Assembly (NCBI GenBank): GCA_029932015.1
Contig: JAOZQW010000046.1
Coordinates: 1 to 11,206 of the forward strand
Length of the DNA: 11,206 nt
Source: Candidatus Fermentibacteraceae bacterium
Lineage (GTDB): Bacteria > Fermentibacterota > Fermentibacteria > Fermentibacterales > JCC-6
Direction of reading: 5' to 3'
Part shown: piece by piece, positions 1 through 6,960 of the stretch
Position numbering within the stretch: the stretch's first letter is position 1
Layout of the letters: every line of letters starts with the position of its first letter
Position numbers and translations under genes: made by a program
Notes under the pieces: model-generated
What the model saw: the letters and a program-made list of their open reading frames with translations, nothing else
The model's database searches: none
Told to the model about the DNA's origin: nothing

Positions 1-982
1 GGTTCAGGCATGTGTTCTGGAAGAGGATCAGTCCGGCGTCGGCTGATACGGTTACACCGGGGAGTTCCTCCGAGGGCACTGGCGGGACAAGGAAGACCCT
101 CTCCTCCAGATGGAGTTCCGCGTGGAGCCGGTGGAGTCTTCCACCCCAGGCATCGTGACCCACTATAACGATTGCGACATTCTCGTCACTCCTGAGGACG
201 CTCGCGGCATGGAGGAGCTCCTCGAGTCCCCTCTCGGGACAGATGATGCCCTGATAGAGCATAATGGGGGTCTCTTCAGGGATGCCGAGTCTTCCGCGGA
301 GGAATCCGCCCGGCGGGAGTTCATCAATGGGATCGGTGCTGTTCTCAATGATCGTCACGCGGCCATGGATGGCAGGATACATCCTTTCCATGGCCTCACC
401 CCTCGATGGGGTTACTGCTATAACAGCATCGGCCCTTCCGATCAGCTTCCGTTCAGTCAGCCTGTATCGAAGTCTGTTCAGGGCGGAGGTCTCACTGAGA
501 TATCTTGCTGATTCCAGCCAGAGTTCGTGCGAGTCATAGACCAGTTTCGCTCCGAGCTTCTTCGCGGCCTTTGTGCAGATGAGGAGGGTATCAAGATCAT
601 TGGCGTGAAATATATCCGCTCCTGTTGCCAGTGCGGCCCTGAATAGTTTTCGCTCCCAGGGCAGATCGCGCTTGAGATCGGTGAAGAATCTGCGTAGGCG
701 GTTGCGCCTCAGGCTCTTCATCAATCTGGCGGAGAATCGCTGCCCGTCCCCATCTGAAACAGCTATCACCCTGCTTCGAAGAGCATCTCTGGAAGCGGAG
801 TCCTTGCGGGGTCTGAGTATCCGCATCCCCCGCCAGGTCTCTTCCAGAGGTCGGTCCCCTTCGGGTTTGCAGATTATTGTCAGGTCGAAGCCTGCCTCCA
901 TCAGTGTGATGGCTTCCTTCTTAACCCTGGCATCGTTCCAGAGCTGGTTTTTGACCACCATGCAGACTTTGGTAGATTTCAA
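1..982 (-). CDS. GT4-type glycosyltransferase, C-terminus missing at the window edge
   Basis: The minus strand is open without a stop from base 982 to the left edge, giving 327 codons. The chosen start is TTG at 980-982, preceded by AGGAG five bases upstream. An internal ATG at 959-961 would remove strand beta-1. From the TTG the protein begins LKSTKVCMVVKNQLWNDARV, the typical Rossmann start of GT-B glycosyltransferases with the N-DARV motif. Further on come HANDLDTLL, VYDSHELW and ADAVIAVTPSRGEAM, then the second-domain start PIMLYQGIICPERGLEELL and IVIVGHDAWG. This order is that of family GT4 (retaining, nucleotide-sugar donor). The EX7E donor-site motif would lie beyond base 1 and cannot be checked. 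A cytoplasmic role in surface-glycan or glycolipid synthesis is inferred. The gene is divergent from a second GT4 gene. The family call is firm; donor and acceptor are unknown. Confidence 0.9.
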   Translation of the reverse strand, partial: MKSTKVCMVVKNQLWNDARVKKEAITLMEAGFDLTIICKPEGDRPLEETWRGMRILRPRKDSASRDALRSRVIAVSDGDGQRFSARLMKSLRRNRLRRFFTDLKRDLPWERKLFRAALATGADIFHANDLDTLLICTKAAKKLGAKLVYDSHELWLESARYLSETSALNRLRYRLTERKLIGRADAVIAVTPSRGEAMERMYPAIHGRVTIIENSTDPIDELPPGGFLRGRLGIPEETPIMLYQGIICPERGLEELLHAASVLRSDENVAIVIVGHDAWGGRLHRLHAELHLEERVFLVPPVPSEELPGVTVSADAGLILFQNTCLN

Positions 983-1102
983 CTGGACTCCTGCCTGAAT
1001 ATCCAGGGAACTGTCATGTATAGCGTAAAGACCGGACCTTAGTATATAAACGGAGGACTGCACTACTGAAATAGTATCGCACCGAAAGGCTCTGGTGATC
1101 AT
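983..1102. promoter_or_regulatory. Divergent intergenic region between two glycosyltransferase genes
   Basis: About 120 bases separate the divergent starts, so promoters for both directions should lie here. The stretch is more AT-rich than its flanks in the middle. It contains TATATAAA at 1043-1050, a possible plus-strand -10 region, and TATACA on the minus strand at about 1017-1022. Neither has a convincing -35 box at 17 bases, and a non-sigma70 consensus cannot be excluded. A small inverted pair ACTA...TAGT at 1062-1075 is too short to call an operator. No terminator or RNA gene is seen. Confidence 0.35.
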
Positions 1103-1105
1103 CTG
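1095..1105 (+). promoter_or_regulatory. Extended Shine-Dalgarno leading to a possible CTG start
   Basis: GGTGATC at 1095-1101 matches the downstream half of the full anti-16S complement (AGGAGGTGATC). In that register CTG at 1103-1105 is at the normal start-codon distance and is in frame with the glycosyltransferase. Starting there adds six residues (LKVSFL) that supply the missing first beta-strand of a GT-B fold. The ATG at 1121 has no purine-rich site at a suitable distance. Confidence 0.4.
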
Positions 1106-1120
1106 AAGGTCTCATTTCTC

Positions 1121-2176
1121 ATGCTCGGACGCAAGGATTTCCTCTCGGGCGGCTATGTATTCAACATGCGGGTTGCAGAGCGGCTTTCCGGGATGGGGAT
1201 GGATGTGGACATCATCCACTTCACAACCGTTCCCGAAGGGCTTCCAGAGAAGAAGTTCTCTGCATCGGCTCATGTCTGCAGACGGATCCTCAAGCATGAT
1301 CCTGATATCATTGTAATTGCGAAGAGCTATCACTATGCAGGACTCCTGCGGCTACTGAAACCTCTTCTCGGCACTCCGGTCCTCTACCTAATGCATCATC
1401 TCGAATGGATGGACGAACGGAACAGAATCCGTTCCGGGATGTACATCACTTATGTGAGGTGGCTGCTCGGGATGGCGGATGCCATCTGGGTGAACAGCCT
1501 GAGCACGGGAACGGAGATTGAGACGACCGGGATCCCTGGGGAGAGAATACATCGGATCAGTCCTGGATTCGCCAGGAGTCTGAATCCGCCCCCAGACCGC
1601 TCGATGAGAGAGGGACCTGTCAGACTCCTCTGTGTCGGCAGTATCGCTCCGAGGAAGGCGCAGGAGATCCTCCTGAAGGCGTGCGCCATGCTCGAACCCG
1701 GCAGTTTCTCACTTGATCTTGCGGGGAGCTTCGAGGAGGATGATCCGTATTTCGTGCAGATGCGGGATTTCATAGTGGAGAACGGACTTCAGGATTCCAT
1801 CATATTCAGAGGGGCGCTGCCCAGAGAAGAACTGGACAGGGCATATGACAGCGCGGACATCCTCGTCCATCCCGCAAGGTGGGAGGCATTCGGTATTTCT
1901 GTCCTCGAAGGGATGTGGCATGGTCTTCCGGTTGTTGCCTCTGATGTTGCCGCCCTTCCCGAGCTGGTCCTGCCGGGTGAGAATGGGCTTCTGGTGCCAA
2001 CGGGGGATGCAGATGCGATTGCCGCAGCGCTCCGGACCCTGATCGAGGATAAGAATGCACGTCTCGCAATGGGCATCCGAAGCAGGTCACTGGCGGATGG
2101 CCGCAGCGATTGGAATGATACCTGCAATGAATTCGCGGAACTGGTTCTATCTACGGCAGGGGGAATTGCACGGTGA
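1121..2176 (+). CDS. GT4-family glycosyltransferase
   Basis: This 351-residue protein has the GT-B two-domain layout of family GT4. The N-terminal half has the acceptor-side segment GRKDFLSGGYVFNMRVAERL, a glycine loop typical of these enzymes, then IIVIAKSYHYAGLL and LYLMHHLEW. The second domain opens with VRLLCVGSIAPRKAQEILL and continues with LDLAGSFEEDDPY, IIFRGALPREELDRAY and ADILVHPARWEAFGISVLEG. The last contains the EX7E motif (EAFGISVLE) that contacts the nucleotide-sugar donor, followed by GLPVVASDVAALPELV and NGLLVPTGD. It should transfer a sugar from a nucleotide donor in the cytoplasm; the acceptor is unknown. No membrane segment is seen. The true start may be the in-frame CTG at 1103. 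The stop overlaps the aspartate kinase start by four bases (GTGA), indicating translational coupling. Confidence 0.93.
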   Translation: MLGRKDFLSGGYVFNMRVAERLSGMGMDVDIIHFTTVPEGLPEKKFSASAHVCRRILKHDPDIIVIAKSYHYAGLLRLLKPLLGTPVLYLMHHLEWMDERNRIRSGMYITYVRWLLGMADAIWVNSLSTGTEIETTGIPGERIHRISPGFARSLNPPPDRSMREGPVRLLCVGSIAPRKAQEILLKACAMLEPGSFSLDLAGSFEEDDPYFVQMRDFIVENGLQDSIIFRGALPREELDRAYDSADILVHPARWEAFGISVLEGMWHGLPVVASDVAALPELVLPGENGLLVPTGDADAIAAALRTLIEDKNARLAMGIRSRSLADGRSDWNDTCNEFAELVLSTAGGIAR

Positions 2177-3375
2177 GCAGAGCTGAACGGGCTGTCAGAG
2201 TTCTCAAGTTCGGAGGAACCTGCCTTGCCGGCCGGGAGGGCAGGCTTAGAGCGGTGGAGCACTGTCGAAGGGAGCTTCTCGAGGGCTGCAGACTCGTTGT
2301 CGTAGTCTCAGCCATGGGCCGACTTGATGACCCGTATGCAACGGATACTCTGCTGGGGCTCGTCCATGACCCGCTCCCATGGGAAAAGGCGGCTATCCTC
2401 GCCTGCGGGGAAATACTCTCCGCCACTGTGATGGCTGATATGCTTCGAATGGCTTCTGTAGATGCTGTAGCGATGACAGGCTGGTCGGCAGGTCTTCGAA
2501 CCGATGGGGAGAACTGTGACACTTCCATTGAATCGATAGATCCCGCGAACATTCTTGCCAGGCTGGAGGACTGCGACTGTGCTGTGATCGCTGGTTTTCA
2601 GGGACTTGGCAGGGATGGGAAGATATCCACTCTCGGAAGGGGAGGAAGCGATATAACGGCTGCGGCACTTGCAGTCGCCCTCGGAGCCGAGGAGCTGCAG
2701 CTCTATAAGACGGTTGACTCGGTTTACACTGCCGATCCGGAGAGGGTGCCATCAGCGCAGAGAATTGAGCGCATCAGCAGCGAGGATCTTCGCCAGATGG
2801 CCTGGCAGGGAGCGAGAGTGGTTCATCCATCGGCCTCCGAGATCACCGGCGATGCCGGGATCCAGATGGATATCAGAGATCATTCGACAGGCTCCAGAGT
2901 CACCTCTATTGTTCCTTATACACTCCGGAAAGGGAAGTACATCAGCGGAGTGGCAGCTGGACCGGAGGTAGTTCGCTTCGATATCCGCGATCAGGGCGAT
3001 GATCCGCTTCACGTTTTTTACTCGAGAGTCTTCGGGGCCGTGGCAGCGGCTGGGATTTCAATGGATATGTTCAGTGTCCTTGATCGAAGGATGCTTTTCA
3101 CTGTGGCTGTCGGCGACGAGAGAGATGTCATCGCCGTGCTCAAAGGACTTGGCATCCGGCATACGACCCTCTCCCCCTGCGTGAAAGTATCTATTGTCGG
3201 GGCAGGAATGCATGGTCTCAGAGGGGTCATGGCCAGGTTCTCGGAAGCTCTCAACTCCGGCTCCATAGATATGCTGCAGACCGTTGACTCCCATGCCACG
3301 ATCTCCGCTCTTGTCCGCCTTGAACAAAGGGATGATGCCCTCAGGGCACTGCATGAGGAGTTTATCGAAGAATGA
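2173..3375 (+). CDS. lysC: Aspartate kinase, DapG-type, with C-terminal ACT domains
   Basis: It phosphorylates aspartate with ATP, the first step towards lysine/diaminopimelate, threonine and methionine. The GTG start overlaps the previous stop (GTGA). The kinase domain covers residues ~8-260: KFGGTC at 12-17 (usually KFGGTS), VVVVSAMGR at ~42-50 followed by the DPYATDTLLGL stretch, ACGEILSA, AVIAGFQG, STLGRGGSDITAAALA, VDSVYTADPERV and WQGARVVHPSASEI. ACT domains fill ~275-400, with VFGAVAAAGISMDMFSV, KVSIVGAGMHGLRGV and MLQTVDSHATISALV. The SAMGR-DPYATD stretch and the QT-DSHATI end resemble Bacillus DapG, the meso-diaminopimelate-sensitive isozyme, more than E. coli LysC. The length of 400 residues is normal for a monofunctional enzyme. 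It overlaps uppP by four bases. Placement among envelope genes suggests supply of diaminopimelate for peptidoglycan, but general amino-acid synthesis is equally possible. Confidence 0.95.
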   Translation: MSRAERAVRVLKFGGTCLAGREGRLRAVEHCRRELLEGCRLVVVVSAMGRLDDPYATDTLLGLVHDPLPWEKAAILACGEILSATVMADMLRMASVDAVAMTGWSAGLRTDGENCDTSIESIDPANILARLEDCDCAVIAGFQGLGRDGKISTLGRGGSDITAAALAVALGAEELQLYKTVDSVYTADPERVPSAQRIERISSEDLRQMAWQGARVVHPSASEITGDAGIQMDIRDHSTGSRVTSIVPYTLRKGKYISGVAAGPEVVRFDIRDQGDDPLHVFYSRVFGAVAAAGISMDMFSVLDRRMLFTVAVGDERDVIAVLKGLGIRHTTLSPCVKVSIVGAGMHGLRGVMARFSEALNSGSIDMLQTVDSHATISALVRLEQRDDALRALHEEFIEE

Positions 3376-4154
3376 GTCTTCTCGCCGCCATAATACTCGC
3401 TCTGGTTCAGGGACTCACGGAGTTCCTGCCCGTATCCAGTTCAGGTCACCTGGCTCTTGTAGGTACTCTGCTTGATCTTCCCGACGGCGATATCACTTTT
3501 GAAGTGATCGTCCATCTCGGGACACTAGCCGCAGTGATAGCCGTTTACTGGAAAGACCTGGTGAAGATGGCAGGCGGTGTTCTGAGAGGGCGAAGAGAAG
3601 ACATTTCCATGGTCTTTCTGCTGATACTTGGTTCGATCCCTGCAGCAATAGCGGGTTTCCTTCTTTCAGAGCCGCTTGAAAAGATATTCGACATGCCGCT
3701 GGTTGTCTCGATGATGCTCCTGGTGACCGGTACCGTTCTGTTCCTGACCAGGTATGCCCCGCATGGTAAACGCGAATGGCCGGCGCCCATGGGTGCATTT
3801 CTCATAGGAGTCGCCCAGGCTTGTGCACTGCTTCCCGGTATATCGAGATCAGGTTTCACCATCACAGCGGGGCTCTTCTCCGGTATCCGGAGGGAGAGAG
3901 CTGCCCGGTTCTCATTCCTGCTCTCTATCCCGGCTATTCTCGGGGCTTCCGTTCTGAAACTGAACGATGGCATTGGTGCATCCTCTATCGGCGCAGCCGC
4001 TGCAGTTGCTGGGCTTCTTGTTTCCGCTGTCACGGGGTATGCTGCTCTCAGACTCCTGCTCCGCTTCCTGAAAGCAGGGAAGTTCTCGTCTTTCGCATGG
4101 TATTGCTGGGTCGTCGGGGGTGCAGGCGTTGTCCTGACCCTTGTCAGGAGTTGA
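3372..4154 (+). CDS. uppP: Undecaprenyl-diphosphatase (BacA/UppP family)
   Basis: This integral inner-membrane enzyme removes a phosphate from undecaprenyl diphosphate. That regenerates the lipid carrier used for peptidoglycan and surface glycans, and overproduction in other bacteria gives bacitracin resistance. The 260 residues are close to the usual ~270. The first catalytic segment QGLTEFLPVSSSGHL lies at residues 13-27, with the family's glutamate E17. H48 in VIVHLGT and the second segment PGISRSGFTITAG at 155-167, with arginine R159, follow in order. Several hydrophobic helices are visible, for example at ~81-98, ~109-125, ~183-195, ~205-228 and ~241-257. The ATG overlaps the aspartate kinase stop (ATGA), and the stop lies just before the TPR gene start, so the gene is inside one coupled operon. 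Confidence 0.97.
   Translation: MSLLAAIILALVQGLTEFLPVSSSGHLALVGTLLDLPDGDITFEVIVHLGTLAAVIAVYWKDLVKMAGGVLRGRREDISMVFLLILGSIPAAIAGFLLSEPLEKIFDMPLVVSMMLLVTGTVLFLTRYAPHGKREWPAPMGAFLIGVAQACALLPGISRSGFTITAGLFSGIRRERAARFSFLLSIPAILGASVLKLNDGIGASSIGAAAAVAGLLVSAVTGYAALRLLLRFLKAGKFSSFAWYCWVVGGAGVVLTLVRS
4146..4150 (+). promoter_or_regulatory. Ribosome binding site that fixes the TPR-barrel gene start
   Basis: AGGAG sits inside the end of uppP, five bases before GTG at 4156-4158. The alternative TTG at 4141 has no such site, and an in-frame TGA at 4135-4137 bars any earlier start. GTG 4156 is therefore the preferred start. Confidence 0.7.
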
Positions 4155-4155
4155 T

Positions 4156-6960
4156 GTGTCCGTCCTGATTCTTGCCCTGCTCATGGCAGTGGACCTCTCG
4201 GGCTGGCGAGCCCACTTCTCTGAAGGTGACTGGGAATCTGCTCTCGAGACCGCAGAGACAATGCTTCAGGAGGATTCGACCAGCTCCGAGGTATGGGCCG
4301 CACTCTCCTTCTCGCAGTCTGTGATGCGGATGGAGCATGAAGCCATTTCAAGTGCTGAAATGGCTCTTGACGAGGATTCGCTTTCCGCCATGGCCTGGGG
4401 GTCCCTTGGAAGAGCTGTGCTCTCCTCCGACCCGGATGCTGCTGCAGAGTCATTCATCAGATCACTGGAGCTCGATCCATCGATGACGCTCTCTTCAGTA
4501 GGTCTTGCTCATACCATGATCATGACCGGTAAGTATCAGGAGGCATCCGATCTGCTCGACGAAGTTCTCGCAGTCGATCCATCCTGGATATCTCTCTGGC
4601 TGGAGAAGATCCAGGTGCTGGAATACCTCGATGAATACGCCGCGGCGCTGGAGGTGGTGATCGAGGCGCTGCAGAGGTGGCCCGACAGCTACCAGATGCT
4701 TCTGAAGTACGCTTGGATCATGGAAATGCTCAACAAGTATGATTCGGCTGAGGAAACGTACAGGCATGTTGCTGAACTTCACCCTGAGGATACCGAAGCT
4801 CTTATAAGCCTGGGTCTGATGTTCGAGTCACAGAACCAGTTCGGTCTGGCGGTGAAGATCTATCGCGAAGCCCTTTCCAGGGATCCCTACTATTCCTGGA
4901 TATTCGGGGAGATAGGTCTCTGTCTTGAGTCTGCCGGGAATCCCACTGCCGCAGCTGAGAGCTATCGAGCCGCGTGGCAGGTTGATCCCGAGTATTCCTT
5001 TGCTGCCTACAGGCTTGGATATCTGGCGGAGATGGAGGGAGACATCGATATCGCGCTTGAATGGTACTCCATCTGTGTGGATGGAGATCCATCATTTGTC
5101 GATGCGTGGATCTCAATAGGGCTTCTGAACGAGGACCTCGGTGACCTCGAACAAGCGGAGGCGGCATACAGGGCTGCTCTGGAGCAGGACGCGGGAGGTT
5201 CATGGACCTGGGGGGAACTTGGTGCGGTGCTGGAGCAGATGGCCAGGTATGATGAGGCAGGCGAGGCGTATGAGATGGGCGTATCACTCTTTCCCGACTA
5301 CATATGGGCATGGGAGCAGAGGGGGATGCTACTCGAAAACTCCGGTGATCTCGAAGGAGCTGCTGAATGGTATCTCCTGGCAACCGAGAAAACCAAACCG
5401 GGTCCCTGGCTACTCGGAGAACTTGGTTTTGTGCTGGAGCAGCTCGATCTTCCTGACAGCGCGATGATCTTCTATCGGGAAGCACTCGCAATTGATACAT
5501 CCTATGCGTTCGGAATGATGAGACTGGCTCCTCTGGAGGCTTCTGCCGGGAGGACTGCTGAAGCCCTGGAGATATGGCAGAGCTATGTGCTGGCTGGAGG
5601 AGATGAGAGTACTGCAATGAGTGAGCAGGTTCTTCTTCTGGAATCTCTTGGTAGAATGGAAGAAGCGGACAGCCTGGCGCAGATGATGATCGAGAGCTAC
5701 CCCTCCGCATGGGTGGACATGGCCTACCGGTACTCCATTACAGACCCGGGAAGAGCTCTCATAATCGGTGCAAGGGCGGAAGCCGACGGAAGCACTGATG
5801 GATATTTCTGGTCCGACCTGGCTGTGCTCTACGGTTCACTTGATGAGCATGAGCTTGCCCAGGCTTCGTTCGCAAGAGCTGCGGAGCTCGCACCTGACAG
5901 CACGGATATCTGGCTTGAATGGGGATTCTATCTTTACAACGAGGACATGAACAAGGAAGCCGCCGACAAGTTCCGGATCACGGTAGGACTGGACAGTCTC
6001 TCGTTTGATGGCTGGAGCAGTCTTGGTGAGGCATGCCTTTTCGCTGAGCAGTATGAGGAGGCTGGATATGCTCTTGAAAGGGCACTGGAACTCGAACCAG
6101 GCTCTGCCTGGGTGCTCGCTTACATTGGTCTTGTTTACGAGCAGACCGGTTACCCCGACAAGGCTCTGGACTACTATTTCCTCTCTCTGAGTGTTTCACC
6201 CGGGTATGATTACACCGAGTCCAGGATCCGAGAGATCACCGACACGGCTTTTGATGCGGAGTGGAACCGCCAGCAGTCCAGGCGGCTCAATGCATCGCTC
6301 TGGGTGGACACCCGGGCTGAGAACGGGAATACAAGAGAGAGGCAATACTCTGCTGGAGCGACACTCACTTACGACTACGACGGGAATGGAAGTGTTGTTT
6401 CTCTGGAGGCCGATTATGGTCTTCGTGAGACGGACAAGGCGCACCTGAGCGATTATTCATGGGCCTCTACAAGGATATCCATTGAGAGAGTTCTCTCCGG
6501 ATACATGACCATGGAGGCCAGCAGCTACTGGGACAGGCAGCCTGGAACGGTCAGACCCTGGCAGATATCCTCATACATGTCACTCGGATACAACAAGTGG
6601 GTCACAGACTGGCTCTGGACCTCTCCAACACTGGGTATCGGCCTTGTCAATACACACTGGTCATCGGGGTTTGACAGCAGGAGAACAGATATAACCACTC
6701 TGTACGGCTCCGTGGCCTTCTGGCTGGAGTTCAAGGATACCTTCCTGCCTACTCTCTGGCTGTGGGGTGACTTCTATCGGCCGCCGGAGAATCCAGCAGG
6801 GCTCATGACCAATGCTCTTGCCGAACTGACGTTCGAGGTCTGGCAGCCCGTCTCACTGACGCTGGGGTACAGCGTTGGTTACACTAGAAAACCCTTCTTC
6901 TCCTACTGGGAGAAATACAATACAGAGATCTACTCCAGGCTGAATCTGAGGATACTCTGA
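4156..6960 (+). CDS. Large TPR protein with C-terminal outer-membrane beta-barrel
   Basis: This 934-residue protein has three parts. Residues 1-15 are a short hydrophobic N-terminus (MSVLILALLMAV) that may be an export signal but lacks a basic residue. Residues ~18-695 are about 19 acidic tetratricopeptide repeats of 34 residues, many with Trp at the start of helix A (for example SWTWGELG, IWAWEQRG, PWLLGELG). Residues ~705-934 alternate polar and hydrophobic/aromatic residues in about 12 predicted strands, with a GNT turn near the start and a terminal strand RLNLRIL, as in outer-membrane barrels. The barrel faintly resembles DUF481. TPR plus barrel is the architecture of BcsC, PgaA and PelB, which export polysaccharide, and of Slam proteins, but this barrel is shorter. 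It is predicted to have periplasmic TPRs and an outer-membrane barrel. Its neighbour downstream is a paralogue, overlapping by one base. The specific function is unknown. Confidence 0.85.
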   Translation: MSVLILALLMAVDLSGWRAHFSEGDWESALETAETMLQEDSTSSEVWAALSFSQSVMRMEHEAISSAEMALDEDSLSAMAWGSLGRAVLSSDPDAAAESFIRSLELDPSMTLSSVGLAHTMIMTGKYQEASDLLDEVLAVDPSWISLWLEKIQVLEYLDEYAAALEVVIEALQRWPDSYQMLLKYAWIMEMLNKYDSAEETYRHVAELHPEDTEALISLGLMFESQNQFGLAVKIYREALSRDPYYSWIFGEIGLCLESAGNPTAAAESYRAAWQVDPEYSFAAYRLGYLAEMEGDIDIALEWYSICVDGDPSFVDAWISIGLLNEDLGDLEQAEAAYRAALEQDAGGSWTWGELGAVLEQMARYDEAGEAYEMGVSLFPDYIWAWEQRGMLLENSGDLEGAAEWYLLATEKTKPGPWLLGELGFVLEQLDLPDSAMIFYREALAIDTSYAFGMMRLAPLEASAGRTAEALEIWQSYVLAGGDESTAMSEQVLLLESLGRMEEADSLAQMMIESYPSAWVDMAYRYSITDPGRALIIGARAEADGSTDGYFWSDLAVLYGSLDEHELAQASFARAAELAPDSTDIWLEWGFYLYNEDMNKEAADKFRITVGLDSLSFDGWSSLGEACLFAEQYEEAGYALERALELEPGSAWVLAYIGLVYEQTGYPDKALDYYFLSLSVSPGYDYTESRIREITDTAFDAEWNRQQSRRLNASLWVDTRAENGNTRERQYSAGATLTYDYDGNGSVVSLEADYGLRETDKAHLSDYSWASTRISIERVLSGYMTMEASSYWDRQPGTVRPWQISSYMSLGYNKWVTDWLWTSPTLGIGLVNTHWSSGFDSRRTDITTLYGSVAFWLEFKDTFLPTLWLWGDFYRPPENPAGLMTNALAELTFEVWQPVSLTLGYSVGYTRKPFFSYWEKYNTEIYSRLNLRIL

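Noticed and set aside
110..998. Plus-strand open frames (110-511, 264-539, 672-998)
   Set aside because: They lie antisense to the minus-strand glycosyltransferase, whose conserved motifs read through the whole region; the plus-strand products show no recognisable features.
1017..1075. Sigma70-like promoters and a small operator in the divergent gap
   Set aside because: The TATATA and TATACA boxes lack matching -35 boxes and the inverted pair is only four bases per arm, so no specific site is called.
4802..5710. Minus-strand open frame of about 300 codons
   Set aside because: It is a shadow of the TPR coding frame; its product is low-complexity, rich in Pro, Arg and Ser, and has no domain pattern, while the plus frame shows regular 34-residue repeats.
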